Shown here piece by piece: positions 1 to 10,534 of a stretch of 64,000 nucleotides of DNA. The notes beneath the pieces were generated by a model. It saw only the letters and a list, made by a program, of their open reading frames with translations. It was not told the origin of the DNA and ran no database searches. The stretch comes from Candidatus Hydrogenedentota bacterium. Lineage in GTDB: Bacteria; Hydrogenedentota; Hydrogenedentia; Hydrogenedentales; SLHB01. The translations under genes were made by a program, and so were the position numbers. Where the stretch lies: positions 310,001 through 374,000 of the forward strand of contig JAKPDK010000184.1 in the NCBI GenBank assembly GCA_029552745.1, given 5' to 3'. How positions within the stretch are numbered: position 1 is the stretch's first letter; each line of letters begins with the position of its first letter.

Positions 1-695
1 GCGATGCCGGTCCGATATTCTGGATGAAGAATTCGAGTCATGATCAAACGAATCATCTCCATCGTCTTTTCTCGGTGAAGGCGGGAGCGCGTCGCCTCAA
101 ATAGGTTGGTGTACGCCTCCATCAGGTGCATATGAACATCAAAAGATTTTCGGTCACCGCCATATTTTCCAGGCCGCTTTTTAGACCAGTCACGTTCCAT
201 AAACTCTGCGTATCCCCCAAAACAGTTATCTGCGGCTTGGATTTGCAGGGTTTCGAATGTTTTGACAGCCCATTCGAAACCACGCGGGTCTCCCGATGCC
301 ATTCCGAATTCACTCAAGGCATAAATCATGAACGAGTGGCCATACGTCAACTTACTGATGTTTAACGGTGTACCGTCTTGTTCGGCAGTCCAGTACCACC
401 CGCCGTATTCCTTGTCCCAAAAGGTCCGCAAAACAAAGTCCACGCCACGCCTCGCAATATCGAGACACTGGCCGTTTCCAAAGCCGGCGCGGTGGGCGGA
501 AGAATATGTGTAAATCATGCGCGCTTGGCAAAGCAGCGTTTTTACCGTCTCGCCGGTGGGATTCCCGTTACGGTCCAAATACGTGAGATATCCCCCATAT
601 TCTTTGTCTTCCCCATGGGTCAGCCAAAAAGGTAAGAGCTCCTTGTTCAAGTGATGTTGCACTTCTTCAAGCCATTTACTGCAGCGCGCCTTCAT
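1..695 (-). CDS. N-acylglucosamine 2-epimerase (AGE) family protein, C-terminus cut by window edge
   Basis: Minus-strand translation from ATG at 695: MKARCSKWLEEVQHHLNKELLPFWLTHGEDKEYGGYLTYLDRNGNPTGETVKTLLCQARMIYTYSSA..., typical AGE/cellobiose 2-epimerase N-terminus; open to window start. Confidence 0.85.
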   Translation of the reverse strand, partial: MKARCSKWLEEVQHHLNKELLPFWLTHGEDKEYGGYLTYLDRNGNPTGETVKTLLCQARMIYTYSSAHRAGFGNGQCLDIARRGVDFVLRTFWDKEYGGWYWTAEQDGTPLNISKLTYGHSFMIYALSEFGMASGDPRGFEWAVKTFETLQIQAADNCFGGYAEFMERDWSKKRPGKYGGDRKSFDVHMHLMEAYTNLFEATRSRLHREKTMEMIRLIMTRILHPEYRTGI

Positions 696-861
696 ATTTT
701 GTCTCCTCATCACGCGTAATCGTTTTACAAACACCTTTAAGTGTAGAACCTTCCTGCCGTCAACGCAACCTCGTCGCCGCCGTTCGCGGTGGGCTGCCGT
801 AAAGGAGCCATGTTGCCGCGGGTGTGAAGATAAGGGTCTTGAAAGAATAGTTTTGTAATAA

Positions 862-2067
862 ATGTATCTCATCGTTATAGTATTTCCCACCTTTCAACAA
901 GTCAGGTTGGCGACTGTGACAATACGAATTATTCACACATCAGATATTCACTTAGATGCTGCGTTCGCGGGCGAAAACATGCCGCCAAGTTTCGGAAACC
1001 TCCGAAGACAAGCGATTCGGGATATTTTGCACAAGTTGCTCACCCGCGCCCTGGAGTGGCGCGCCCATGCTGTGCTGATAGCCGGCGACCTTCTGGAAGA
1101 TACAAGAGTCACGCAAGATACGCTCGCGTTCCTTTGCGCCGAGTTCGATAAAATAGCGCCTATTCCTATTTATATTTCACCCGGTAATCACGATCCGTAC
1201 GTGGCACAATCCCCATATGCCACTCTGAATTGGCCTGGAAATGTGAAAATCTTCACGTCCCCCCAGTGGATGTCTTACGAGTTTCCCGATGTTCCTGTAA
1301 CCGTACACGGCTTTGCCTTTGACGGCACGGAGGTCTCGCAAAACCCGTTTTCCTCTTTTTCTCTGCCGATAAAGGATGATCGTATTCACATTGTCTTAGC
1401 CCACGGATCGGAAATGGGCTGCTTGCCGCCGGAAAAAGGGGCATATGCGCCGTTTCGCGTGGACCAAGTCGCTCAAGAACGGCTGAAATATGTTGCGCTA
1501 GGGCATTATCACTCCTTTAAGAAAATCCAGGCGCCTAATGGCACGGTGTTTTGTTATCCGGGAACACCGGAGGGACTTAGCTTCAAAGAAACCGGACCGC
1601 GATATTATGTGGAAATCGAAATAGACAATGACCAGGTTATCGTACGACCTGTCCGTTCTTCGTCGACTGAGTATCTGCTCAAGCAAATAGACTGCACAGG
1701 TTTCACGACCACGCAGCAGATTGTCGACGCGTTGCGCGCCCTGCGGACGGAGCCGACCGTAAGCTACATTGCCCGCATCGAACTTACCGGCGCTTGTGCC
1801 GAGTCGGTGCGGACGGAAATTCGAGCGGTGCGTGACGCCGTCTCAAACGACTTCCATTATCTGGACATAATCGACGCTCTTGGCTCAGAAGAGGACTATG
1901 AGGCAATGGCGCGAGACAACACAAGTCTCGGTGGCTTCGTCCGAAGGATGAACGAAAAGATACAGATCGTGTCCGACCCCGATCTTCGTCGGGTCTTTCT
2001 GAGGGCGCGCGAAGTAGGGGTAGCAGCGTTTCGTGGTACGCCGTTACCGCTGCGTGGCACGGAGTGA
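862..2067 (+). CDS. Metallophosphoesterase, DNA repair exonuclease YhaO/SbcD-like (start codon uncertain)
   Basis: IIHTSDIHLDAAF, AGDLLED, GNHDP, LGHYHSF phosphoesterase motifs; next to the SbcC-like gene. Confidence 0.88.
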   Translation: MYLIVIVFPTFQQVRLATVTIRIIHTSDIHLDAAFAGENMPPSFGNLRRQAIRDILHKLLTRALEWRAHAVLIAGDLLEDTRVTQDTLAFLCAEFDKIAPIPIYISPGNHDPYVAQSPYATLNWPGNVKIFTSPQWMSYEFPDVPVTVHGFAFDGTEVSQNPFSSFSLPIKDDRIHIVLAHGSEMGCLPPEKGAYAPFRVDQVAQERLKYVALGHYHSFKKIQAPNGTVFCYPGTPEGLSFKETGPRYYVEIEIDNDQVIVRPVRSSSTEYLLKQIDCTGFTTTQQIVDALRALRTEPTVSYIARIELTGACAESVRTEIRAVRDAVSNDFHYLDIIDALGSEEDYEAMARDNTSLGGFVRRMNEKIQIVSDPDLRRVFLRAREVGVAAFRGTPLPLRGTE

Positions 2068-2076
2068 CGAGGACCC

Positions 2077-5000
2077 ATGCGGATTGACAAAATCTGGATA
2101 GACGGCTATGGGCGTTTTGAAAACAAGGAAGTACTGTTTGCGCCGACAGTCCAAGTGGTCGTTGGTCCTAATGAACAAGGGAAAAGCACGCTTCGCGATT
2201 TTATCGTGGACATGCTCTATGGACAGAAAAAAAGCTCCACCCAGCGTTCCTACACGCCCAACCATGCCCTGCGCCAACCCTGGCGCAACCCAGAAAAGTA
2301 CGGCGGCACCTTGGTGTACACCCTGGACAATCTTCATACGATTGAAGTGCGGCGCATCTTCGACCGTAAACGGGAGGACGTCCAGCTGTTTGACCGAACC
2401 CTTGCAAGGGACATCACTTCGGAGTTCCCAAAACTGAAAAACGGCGAACCCTTGTTCGCCGAAGAGCACTTAGGTATCGGCAAAGAATTGTTTTTGAGCG
2501 CCGCGACGGTGTCTCATTTCAATCTGGATTTTTTGGGCGAAGACAACGCCTTGGGACAAATGCGGGAGAGGCTCCTGGCACTGACGGATACCGCCGCCGA
2601 ATCCCAGTCCGCTGAAATTGCTCTCGAATATCTGAAACACCGCATCGAACAGATCGGAAAACCGGGAAGCCGCGCGAAACCTTTGCCCGTTGCACGCGCT
2701 CAGTGGGAGGCGCTTCAATCGGAACGCCGAATCGTGGAAAAGACGAAGCAGGAAATCGCCCACCTCGAAGCTGAAAAACGTGCCCTTGCGGAACGAATTG
2801 CCGAGCAACAGTTGCGTATGGCGACTCTGGAAAAAGAAAAGGAACGCACGAGACAATTTGAGCTTTTCTCAAAATTGCAAAAGGCGGAGGAGCTCCAAGA
2901 AGAAATCGACCGCGTGACGAGTTCCTTTTTCCCTTTGAGCTACCTGCGTGATTTCCCGCTGGAACAGGAACAGGACCTCCAGCGAATGGCGAACGCGGTA
3001 CACATGACCCGTGCGTCCCTTCAGAGTCTGGAACGAGATAAGAGCGATCTCACAAAACAATTAGAGTCGGAGCGCACAAAACTGGGCGAAGCAGCAGCCT
3101 TAACTCCCATAGAGGAACCCAAGGAAACCGAAGAGACGCTTGAAGAACTTGAAACACGCATCACAAAACTAGCGAACTCGATTGAAAAACTCGAACCCGA
3201 CTTAGAGGCAACTCGGCGTTTGCTCGAACGGGCACAAGAAGATCTCAGGCAGCTGCCAGATTTCGATTCCCTCCCCCCCAATCCTATCGAACGGTTGAAT
3301 GAAATGGCAGCGCAATTTTTCGAAAAAAAACAAAGCCGCGAGCAACAACATGCCGCACTGGTCACCTTGCGTAATCAAATTGAAGAAGTTCGGAAGAAAC
3401 TTGTCGGGCCACATGACATCTTTGGAAAAATCGAAGGACTTCGCGAGAAAATCGAACTATATAAGACAGCCACACGTTCTTTTGAAGAGAGGAAAAAGCA
3501 ACTCCAGGAAGAGATAGAGCAGTACCGTAAGGAGATTGACGCAACTTCAGCAGCGCAGACGCATTATCGAAACTTGTTCTTGGTCCTGCTTGTTGCTGCC
3601 TTGGGCTTTGGTGTCACGGCCTACCTTTCGCAGAATTGGGGGGTGTATTTACCTTCTGCCCTCTTTGGAATCGCAAGTGTATACTTTCTCTTCCACTGGA
3701 CAGCGACCATTGCCATTGGGGGGCGGGCACGTCGCATGGTGCAAACGATTACGCAAGAACAACTGAAAACCGAGCAGGAATTTGAGGCGACGCGCAAACC
3801 CGTTGACGAGCTGCTTCGAAATACAAAATGCAGCTCTATTCGGGAGCTTGAAGCCCTTTATGAAAATTACCTCTCCGATCTGCGGCAGCATGAGCAACTC
3901 ACCATCGAGTACAGAAGACAAGAACGGTTCTTAGAATTGGCAAAACAAGACGCCGAAACTTCGTTTGTCGCCTTACAGCAACTGGTATCCTCCTACGGCG
4001 CAGAACTTTCCCAAGAAAGTGGTATCCAAGAAGCGTTAAGCAATGCCATTGCCCGGTTTCATGAATTCCGAGACGCGAAAAAACGATACCACGAGAACAA
4101 AAATGCCTATGCCCAACTCGAGACGTTGTTGAATCAAACGCGACGTCATTTGAAAGAAGCACAAGATCAAGACCGAACACTGTCTCTCGAGGTTCGGGAA
4201 CGCCTACGAAGTCACGGATTCAAAGAAGAAAACCGTTATACCAGCACTCTGAAAGCCGTGCGAGCCTATCGGGACTGGTGCACGCGAATACGCGAACAAC
4301 AAAACCGACTTCAATGGCTCCAAAGTCAGGTCGCCACGCTGGAGAACAAGATTGAAACGGAAAAGAGAAAATGCGCCCAACAAGAACAGGCGCTGAACCA
4401 GTTCTTGCAACAATGCGGAGCAAAAACTGCGGAAGAATGGAAAAAACTTGCCGAACAAGCCCGAGAATATCAAAAAAAACGTGACTTGAGAAGCACCTTG
4501 ATTGACAAACTCGATACCCTGCTCAACGGTGAAACACTGGAGTCACTTCGCGAGGCAGTCTCCACGCTGGATACTGACGCGGAGCCCCCGACAAAAAGCC
4601 TTGCGGAAATCGAAGAGGCGTTAGCCCAAGCCCGCGAGATAATCGAGACGCTACAGCACCAGCGACACGCATTGGACATCAAAATCGCTGAACGAACGGC
4701 AGGATTGCGTCCTCTTAGTGAGCTGGAGGAAAGTGCGGCGCAACTGGAACGAAGAATAAAAGAATTAGAGTTGGAATTGGAGGCCGCTCAGCACGCGTAC
4801 ACTCTTATCGAAGAAATTGCCAATGAACAGCACAGTCGAATTGCGCCACAGCTCGCAACGGTTGCTAGCCAACACTTAGCAGAAATTACGGGGGGGAGGT
4901 ATCAGGAGCTGTTACTCAGCCGTGACCTCACCATCAGCGTGCGCCTGCCTCAGACGGGCAAAATGGAAGAGAACCCAGAGCAAGTGTTGAGCAAAGGCAC

Positions 5001-5238
5001 GGTAGACCAGGTTTATTTTGCGCTGCGGCTGGCGCTCTTGGACTGTATCAGTAGGTCAAAAGAGAAAATCCCACTTTTGCTTGACGATCCCTTTGCAAAT
5101 TACGATTCCGAGCGGTTGGTACGCGCCATCGGGTTGCTAAAAAACGTGGGTAATGACCGGCAGATTATCCTGTTCACATGTCATGAGCACGTCACACGGG
5201 TAGCGCGTGTAGCCGGTATCCCTGTCTTCGAACTGTAG
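2077..5238 (+). CDS. AAA ATPase, YhaN/SbcC-like, with central hydrophobic hairpin
   Basis: Walker A GPNEQGKSTLRDF, long coiled coils, C-terminal LSKGTVDQVYFALRLALLD signature and PLLLDDPFANYD Walker B; two TM-like stretches mid-protein. Confidence 0.88.
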   Translation: MRIDKIWIDGYGRFENKEVLFAPTVQVVVGPNEQGKSTLRDFIVDMLYGQKKSSTQRSYTPNHALRQPWRNPEKYGGTLVYTLDNLHTIEVRRIFDRKREDVQLFDRTLARDITSEFPKLKNGEPLFAEEHLGIGKELFLSAATVSHFNLDFLGEDNALGQMRERLLALTDTAAESQSAEIALEYLKHRIEQIGKPGSRAKPLPVARAQWEALQSERRIVEKTKQEIAHLEAEKRALAERIAEQQLRMATLEKEKERTRQFELFSKLQKAEELQEEIDRVTSSFFPLSYLRDFPLEQEQDLQRMANAVHMTRASLQSLERDKSDLTKQLESERTKLGEAAALTPIEEPKETEETLEELETRITKLANSIEKLEPDLEATRRLLERAQEDLRQLPDFDSLPPNPIERLNEMAAQFFEKKQSREQQHAALVTLRNQIEEVRKKLVGPHDIFGKIEGLREKIELYKTATRSFEERKKQLQEEIEQYRKEIDATSAAQTHYRNLFLVLLVAALGFGVTAYLSQNWGVYLPSALFGIASVYFLFHWTATIAIGGRARRMVQTITQEQLKTEQEFEATRKPVDELLRNTKCSSIRELEALYENYLSDLRQHEQLTIEYRRQERFLELAKQDAETSFVALQQLVSSYGAELSQESGIQEALSNAIARFHEFRDAKKRYHENKNAYAQLETLLNQTRRHLKEAQDQDRTLSLEVRERLRSHGFKEENRYTSTLKAVRAYRDWCTRIREQQNRLQWLQSQVATLENKIETEKRKCAQQEQALNQFLQQCGAKTAEEWKKLAEQAREYQKKRDLRSTLIDKLDTLLNGETLESLREAVSTLDTDAEPPTKSLAEIEEALAQAREIIETLQHQRHALDIKIAERTAGLRPLSELEESAAQLERRIKELELELEAAQHAYTLIEEIANEQHSRIAPQLATVASQHLAEITGGRYQELLLSRDLTISVRLPQTGKMEENPEQVLSKGTVDQVYFALRLALLDCISRSKEKIPLLLDDPFANYDSERLVRAIGLLKNVGNDRQIILFTCHEHVTRVARVAGIPVFEL

Positions 5239-5333
5239 ACCTGTCTTGAAACCAATCAGCCCGTGCTGTAAAGTCAAATTGAGAATACGTATCATCGTCA
5301 GAATTGTCGGTGCATGGAACGGAGGAAAAACCC

Positions 5334-6725
5334 ATGAACTACCGTGTCGAACGCGATACCATGGGCGAAATGAATGTCCCCGCGGAACGATACTACGGAT
5401 GCCAGACGGCGCGGTCGCTCGTCCATTTTCGCATCGGAGAAGAAAAAATGCCGCGCGAAGTCATTTGGGCATTCGCCGTTCTCAAAAAAGCCGCCGCTAT
5501 GGCAAACAGGGAATTGGGAATCCTCGACGAGGCGCGGTGTGCAGCAATTTGCCAAGCCGCCACGGAGATCATGGAGGGAAAACATAACGAGGAATTTCCC
5601 CTATCGGTTTGGCAGACGGGTAGCGGCACACAAACCAACATGAATGTAAATGAGGTGATTGCAAACCGCGCGAACGAGCTCCTGGGTGGAGAACGGGGGA
5701 GCAAATCGCCCGTTCATCCCAACGATCACGTGAATATGTCCCAATCTTCGAACGACACATTCCCGACCGCTATGAGTATTGCGGCGGTTGACCGCATTAA
5801 CCGAGCGCTTGTGCCCGCTCTCACCAAACTTCGGGACGCGCTCGCTGACAAAGCCATTGCATTCAGTGACATCATCAAAATCGGTAGAACCCACTTGATG
5901 GACGCTGTTCCGCTGACCCTTGGCCAGGAGTTTTCGGCTTACGCCCAGCAGATGACGAACGGCATCGAACGAGTTGCGGCAACACTTCCCAAACTCGCAG
6001 AACTTGCCATCGGAGGAACCGCCGTTGGCACGGGGCTGAATACGAAAAAGGGGTTTGCAGAAAAAGTCGTGTCCCACGTCAACGACATGACCGGGTTGTT
6101 GTTCCGGTCGGCACCGAACAAGTTCGAGGCGCTCGCTGCCCATGATGCCATGGTAATGACGTCCGGCGCCCTCAAGACGGTAGCCTGCAGCCTTATGAAG
6201 ATCGCAAATGATATCCGGTGGTTGGCAAGTGGTCCTCGCTGCGGTTTGGGCGAAATTACCCTCCCCGCAAATGAACCGGGATCATCTATCATGCCCGGCA
6301 AAGTCAATCCGACGCAATGCGAGGCGGTCACCATGGTTTGCGCGCAAGTCATCGGCAACGATACGACCATTAACGTGGCGGGCGCATCGGGAAATTTCGA
6401 GTTAAACGTCTTCAAGCCTGTGATCATTTACAACTTGTTGCAGTCAGTTCGTCTGCTGGCAGATGTCGCCGTTTCTTTCACAGACCACTGCGTCACAGGA
6501 ATTCAACCCAATAGAAAACGGATCGAACAGTTGCTCCATGAGTCGCTAATGCTTGTCACAGCGCTGAACAAGAGAATAGGCTACGACAACGCAGCAAAGA
6601 TTGCGAAAGCGGCGTACGAAAACAATACAACCTTAAAAGAAGAAGCCCTGCGTTTGGGATTTCTCACCGAAGAGGAATTTGAAGCTGTGGTTGACCCAAG
6701 GAACATGTTGGAGCCTTCAGACTAG
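5334..6725 (+). CDS. fumC: Class II fumarate hydratase
   Basis: [50 protein letters not shown] motifs; GGAGG upstream of ATG 5334. Confidence 0.95.
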   Translation: MNYRVERDTMGEMNVPAERYYGCQTARSLVHFRIGEEKMPREVIWAFAVLKKAAAMANRELGILDEARCAAICQAATEIMEGKHNEEFPLSVWQTGSGTQTNMNVNEVIANRANELLGGERGSKSPVHPNDHVNMSQSSNDTFPTAMSIAAVDRINRALVPALTKLRDALADKAIAFSDIIKIGRTHLMDAVPLTLGQEFSAYAQQMTNGIERVAATLPKLAELAIGGTAVGTGLNTKKGFAEKVVSHVNDMTGLLFRSAPNKFEALAAHDAMVMTSGALKTVACSLMKIANDIRWLASGPRCGLGEITLPANEPGSSIMPGKVNPTQCEAVTMVCAQVIGNDTTINVAGASGNFELNVFKPVIIYNLLQSVRLLADVAVSFTDHCVTGIQPNRKRIEQLLHESLMLVTALNKRIGYDNAAKIAKAAYENNTTLKEEALRLGFLTEEEFEAVVDPRNMLEPSD

Positions 6726-6756
6726 CGCCTCCATCGTGCCCAAAGGAGTATCAATT

Positions 6757-7584
6757 ATGTTGGGAAAAGAACTTTCCAAAGCTTTGCGGGAAGGCCGGCG
6801 TGTTTACGGTACTTGTGTCACTTCTACAGCACCGACGTGGCCCGCCATGATCGCAAGCACCGGGGTCGATTTAGCCTTCATTGACACCGAGCACACGCCT
6901 ATAGACCGTGCCCAACTGGCGTGGATGTGTCTAGCGTTTCGAACACTCCGAGTTGCGCCAATCGTGCGCATTCCAAAACCGGACCCGTTTCTTGCGTGCA
7001 TGGCACTCGACGGGGGCGCCACAGGGGTTATCGTGCCCTATGTGGAATCGCCAGCACAGGTGCATGACCTCCGCGGGGCAGTAAAACTGCGTCCACTGAA
7101 AGGGAAACGTTTGGAAAATGTGCTTGCTGGCGACGAGAACCTGGAATCAGCGACCGAATCCTATCTGGCTGCCCGTAATGAAGATCGCGTTATGATCATA
7201 AACATTGAAAGCACCCCGGCGCTGGAAAGGCTGGAAGAGATTATCTCCGTGCCCGAGTTGGACGCCGTACTCGTGGGTCCCCATGATCTGTCAATCAGTT
7301 TAGGCGTGCCAGAACAATATAATCATCCCGTCTTTCTGGAGGCTATTACTACCGTCATTAGGAAATGCCGGCAACAGCGAATCGGGGTAGGGATTCACTT
7401 TTCCGACGGGATCGAATCGGAAATCATGTGGGCACGCCAAGGGGCAAATCTGATTATGCACAGTAGCGACGGAGCCCTGGTGCGGCAGACGCTGTTAGCC
7501 GACCTTGCCCGTTTTCGCAAAGAACTGGGCGATGACAAAACGGCAATCGTGTCCAGTCGAGAACCATCAAACGAAACCATTTAA
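6757..7584 (+). CDS. HpcH/HpaI aldolase/citrate lyase family protein
   Basis: FIDTEHTPIDRAQLAWM, GATGVIVPYVES, INIESTPALERLEEI, VGPHDLSISLG; ATG 6757 after AAAGGAG. Confidence 0.92.
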   Translation: MLGKELSKALREGRRVYGTCVTSTAPTWPAMIASTGVDLAFIDTEHTPIDRAQLAWMCLAFRTLRVAPIVRIPKPDPFLACMALDGGATGVIVPYVESPAQVHDLRGAVKLRPLKGKRLENVLAGDENLESATESYLAARNEDRVMIINIESTPALERLEEIISVPELDAVLVGPHDLSISLGVPEQYNHPVFLEAITTVIRKCRQQRIGVGIHFSDGIESEIMWARQGANLIMHSSDGALVRQTLLADLARFRKELGDDKTAIVSSREPSNETI

Positions 7585-7616
7585 CTATCTGTATCGGTTT
7601 CGGGAGGAAAGCGCTT

Positions 7617-8261
7617 ATGCTACTGAAAGTCAAAAGTGGAGAAACCGTTTTATTCGTTGGGGACAGCATTACGGACTGTGGGCGCAGAGCCACCGCAAAA
7701 CCCCTGGGCGAAGGTTACGTGAAATTATTCAGCGACCTTGTCACAATTCGGGAACCCGCAAAAAACGTGACCATTATTAACAAGGGCATTGGAGGAAACC
7801 GAGTCACTGATTTGGCAAACCGGTGGACAGATGATGTGTTGCGTCACAAGCCACACTGGCTTTCCATTTTGATTGGTATTAATGACGCACACAGCGTTTG
7901 GCGAAACGCACCCGATGCCGTTGACCCATTGCTCTTTCGCAAGACGTACGACGAGATATTATCGCGAACGCGCAAAGCCTTACCGCGGTGTAAGATTCTG
8001 TTAATGGAGCCTTTTTTCATTAGTACCGATCAGACAAAAGGCACTTTTCGCTCCGAGATGTTGGCTTTGCTGCAGGACTACATTGAGGTCGTCCACGAAA
8101 TGAGTCACAAGTTTCGCACGGAGCTCGTCCGCATGCATGAAACGTTTCAGAGGCTCTTACGCTACCACGAACCGGACGTCTTCTGTCCCGAACCCGTCCA
8201 TCCCAATTCAACCGGACATCTCGTCATCGCAGAAGCCGTCTATGAGGCATGGAGCAAGTAA
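7617..8261 (+). CDS. SGNH/GDSL-type esterase/hydrolase
   Basis: VLFVGDSITDCGRR block I, GGNRVTDL, IGINDAHSVW, PVHPNSTGHLVIAEA. Confidence 0.92.
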   Translation: MLLKVKSGETVLFVGDSITDCGRRATAKPLGEGYVKLFSDLVTIREPAKNVTIINKGIGGNRVTDLANRWTDDVLRHKPHWLSILIGINDAHSVWRNAPDAVDPLLFRKTYDEILSRTRKALPRCKILLMEPFFISTDQTKGTFRSEMLALLQDYIEVVHEMSHKFRTELVRMHETFQRLLRYHEPDVFCPEPVHPNSTGHLVIAEAVYEAWSK

Positions 8262-8290
8262 CCGACCAAGATATTGCGGAGGATAGGCTT

Positions 8291-8815
8291 ATGGATAATC
8301 AGGAGAATCATCTTCAGGTCGCTGTTTTGATGGGCAGCAAATCGGATTGGGAAGTAATGCAAAATGCCGCCGATGTTCTTGAAGAATTCGGGGTGACATG
8401 CGAATGCAAAGTGCTTTCGGCACACCGTACTCCGGCGGCTCTGTCCGACTACATTGCTGAAGCGGAACGCCGAGGCTGTAAAGTCTTCATTGCAGCCGCG
8501 GGAGGCGCAGCCCATCTGGCTGGAGTTGTGGCGGCACAGACGCTAAAACCTGTGCTTGGGGTGCCGATGCAAAGTGGTTTGAACGGTTTGGATTCCCTGT
8601 TGTCGATGGTGCAAATGCCAGCCGGGATCCCCGTAGGCACACTAGCGATCGGCGCCGCAGGTGCAACCAATGCGGCATTACTTGCCGTTGCGATTTTGGC
8701 AACGGAAAATGCGGAGTTGACAGAAAAACTCGATGCGTACCGCAAAAAACGCGCTGAAAAAATCCTAGCGGAGACGCTGCCGCGACGAGGTCCGGCGGGT
8801 TTCAAGAAATCTTGA
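8291..8815 (+). CDS. purE: N5-carboxyaminoimidazole ribonucleotide mutase / AIR carboxylase catalytic subunit
   Basis: VAVLMGSKSDWEVM, LSAHRTPAAL, AAAGGAAHLAGVVAAQTLKPVLGVPM; ATG 8291. Confidence 0.95.
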   Translation: MDNQENHLQVAVLMGSKSDWEVMQNAADVLEEFGVTCECKVLSAHRTPAALSDYIAEAERRGCKVFIAAAGGAAHLAGVVAAQTLKPVLGVPMQSGLNGLDSLLSMVQMPAGIPVGTLAIGAAGATNAALLAVAILATENAELTEKLDAYRKKRAEKILAETLPRRGPAGFKKS

Positions 8816-8838
8816 CGTGCTCGCGTAGGTATCGGAAC

Positions 8839-10509
8839 GTGAACGTACTGATGCATGGCAGACCCTTCTTTTGCGAAGATGCCGGCATCACGCGTGCGAC
8901 GGAAAAGGGTTTATGCATTCGCTCGCTAGGGTGGAGCCCTAACGACGATTTCGTGTATGACCCGGCTGTCGATTCTTTCCCAAGCATCATCGAGCGGATT
9001 AAGAAACAGTGGAGACCCGACGTTGTCCTGTTCTGGGCGCCTGAAATGTATCCGCCCCCTTTCGATGTTGAGATGTCGGAGCTACCCACAGCTGCTCTCA
9101 TATCAGACTGGAATGTGTATTACCCGGTATTGGCGAAAAACGCAGCACGATACGATACGGTCGTATCAGATAAAAGAGGCGCCGAAATCCTGACAAACGC
9201 CCTTTGGCATGCAGATTATGTATGCCCGCTTTATGCCCATAACCCGAGGATTCATAAACCCTACGGCATACCGAAGGATATCGACTTGGTGTTTGTCGGC
9301 AACCTAAATTTCGCTGCCCACCCGGTTCGCGCTCAGTTTCTGGAACGAATGGCTCGCCTTTCCCAAAGGTACCGAGTCGCGATCATATCAGGTGTGTATG
9401 GCGAAGATTATGGCAGACTCCTGAGCCGCGCACAGCTCGTATTCAACTACTCCCTTCGCGGAGAGCTCAATCTCCGCGTTTTTGAAACGATCGCATGCGG
9501 TGCCGTGCCCATGTTGGAAGAGAGCAATCAAGAAGCATGGGATTGGTTCACTCCTAACCGGGAAATCGTTGCTTACGATGAACAGAATTTCGAGCAACAA
9601 ATTGAGTCTGCCTTAGGCGATCCTCAACGTTTGCAAAAGATGGCCGCTGAGGGCCGAGAACGACTGGCAGACCTTGCTGTGGAACGGCGATTGGCCTTGT
9701 TTGTCGATCACATATGGCAAAAAAGTCTAGGAGAACGGCGCTTTCGGGGACTTACTGAACACGAAAAGAAATATGAAACAGCGCGAATGTACGTCCACAG
9801 TACCACCCCATTCCATCGCGCGGCTGGGGAACTCATGGTAGCTGCTCTTCTCAAAGAACAACCTTGCCATCCGGGCTTGCTCACGCTCGCGGCTGTGTGC
9901 GCTTTACGACAATCTTCGAAGGATAACTTTCGAAACGCTTATTCCCATGTTCAACAAGCATACCGTCACGCCTCCAACTCGGCGCCGTATGCACTGAACG
10001 TCGCTACCATGGCGCAAATGGTGGGAGACATGGAAAACGCAGAGAGACATCTTCGGTATGTTTTGGAAAATACTTCCTGTGCGGGAGCAGATGACCTTAT
10101 CGGCGAAGGGTCAGACCCGTTTTTTGTGAGATGGCTTCGTGCGCTTGCTGAGCAGAAAGTTTCTGCCTCCATGCTTCACGCCGAAGCGTTTATACGCTTG
10201 GGAGAAATTGCCCTCAAGAAAAACCGCTACGGGGAAGCAGTCCGCTTTCTCGAACAAGCGGAACGCCTTGACTCAGCCTCGACACGTTGGATCCTCCCCA
10301 AGTCCACCGCGTATTGGAATTTGGGGCAAAATATTAGTGCCATCGAACTCCTTCAGAACTCCTTGTGCCGCTTGCCCATGAATTTTGAAGTCCGGGAGCT
10401 TCTGTGCTCGTTATGGAGCGCCGTCGGAGCCGTGCGCGAGGCGAGAGCCCTGGCTGAGAACACCTTGACCCTCGCCCGCGCTTGTGTCGACCCACCCAAA
10501 AACCAGTAA
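8839..10509 (+). CDS. CgeB-like glycosyltransferase with C-terminal TPR-like region
   Basis: LVFVGNLNFAAHPVRAQFLERM...NLRVFETIACGAVPMLEE (GT4/CgeB-like C-terminal signature), followed by repeated helical segments; GTG start 8839 preferred over TTG 8812. Confidence 0.75.
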   Translation: MNVLMHGRPFFCEDAGITRATEKGLCIRSLGWSPNDDFVYDPAVDSFPSIIERIKKQWRPDVVLFWAPEMYPPPFDVEMSELPTAALISDWNVYYPVLAKNAARYDTVVSDKRGAEILTNALWHADYVCPLYAHNPRIHKPYGIPKDIDLVFVGNLNFAAHPVRAQFLERMARLSQRYRVAIISGVYGEDYGRLLSRAQLVFNYSLRGELNLRVFETIACGAVPMLEESNQEAWDWFTPNREIVAYDEQNFEQQIESALGDPQRLQKMAAEGRERLADLAVERRLALFVDHIWQKSLGERRFRGLTEHEKKYETARMYVHSTTPFHRAAGELMVAALLKEQPCHPGLLTLAAVCALRQSSKDNFRNAYSHVQQAYRHASNSAPYALNVATMAQMVGDMENAERHLRYVLENTSCAGADDLIGEGSDPFFVRWLRALAEQKVSASMLHAEAFIRLGEIALKKNRYGEAVRFLEQAERLDSASTRWILPKSTAYWNLGQNISAIELLQNSLCRLPMNFEVRELLCSLWSAVGAVREARALAENTLTLARACVDPPKNQ

Positions 10510-10534
10510 AAAGAGCGCACAGAAATTGTGAGGA

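Noticed and set aside
5601-6427. Minus-strand ORFs of 180 and 162 aa (5601-6143, 5939-6427) inside fumC
   Set aside because: Antisense shadows of a strongly conserved gene; no family motifs or initiation signals
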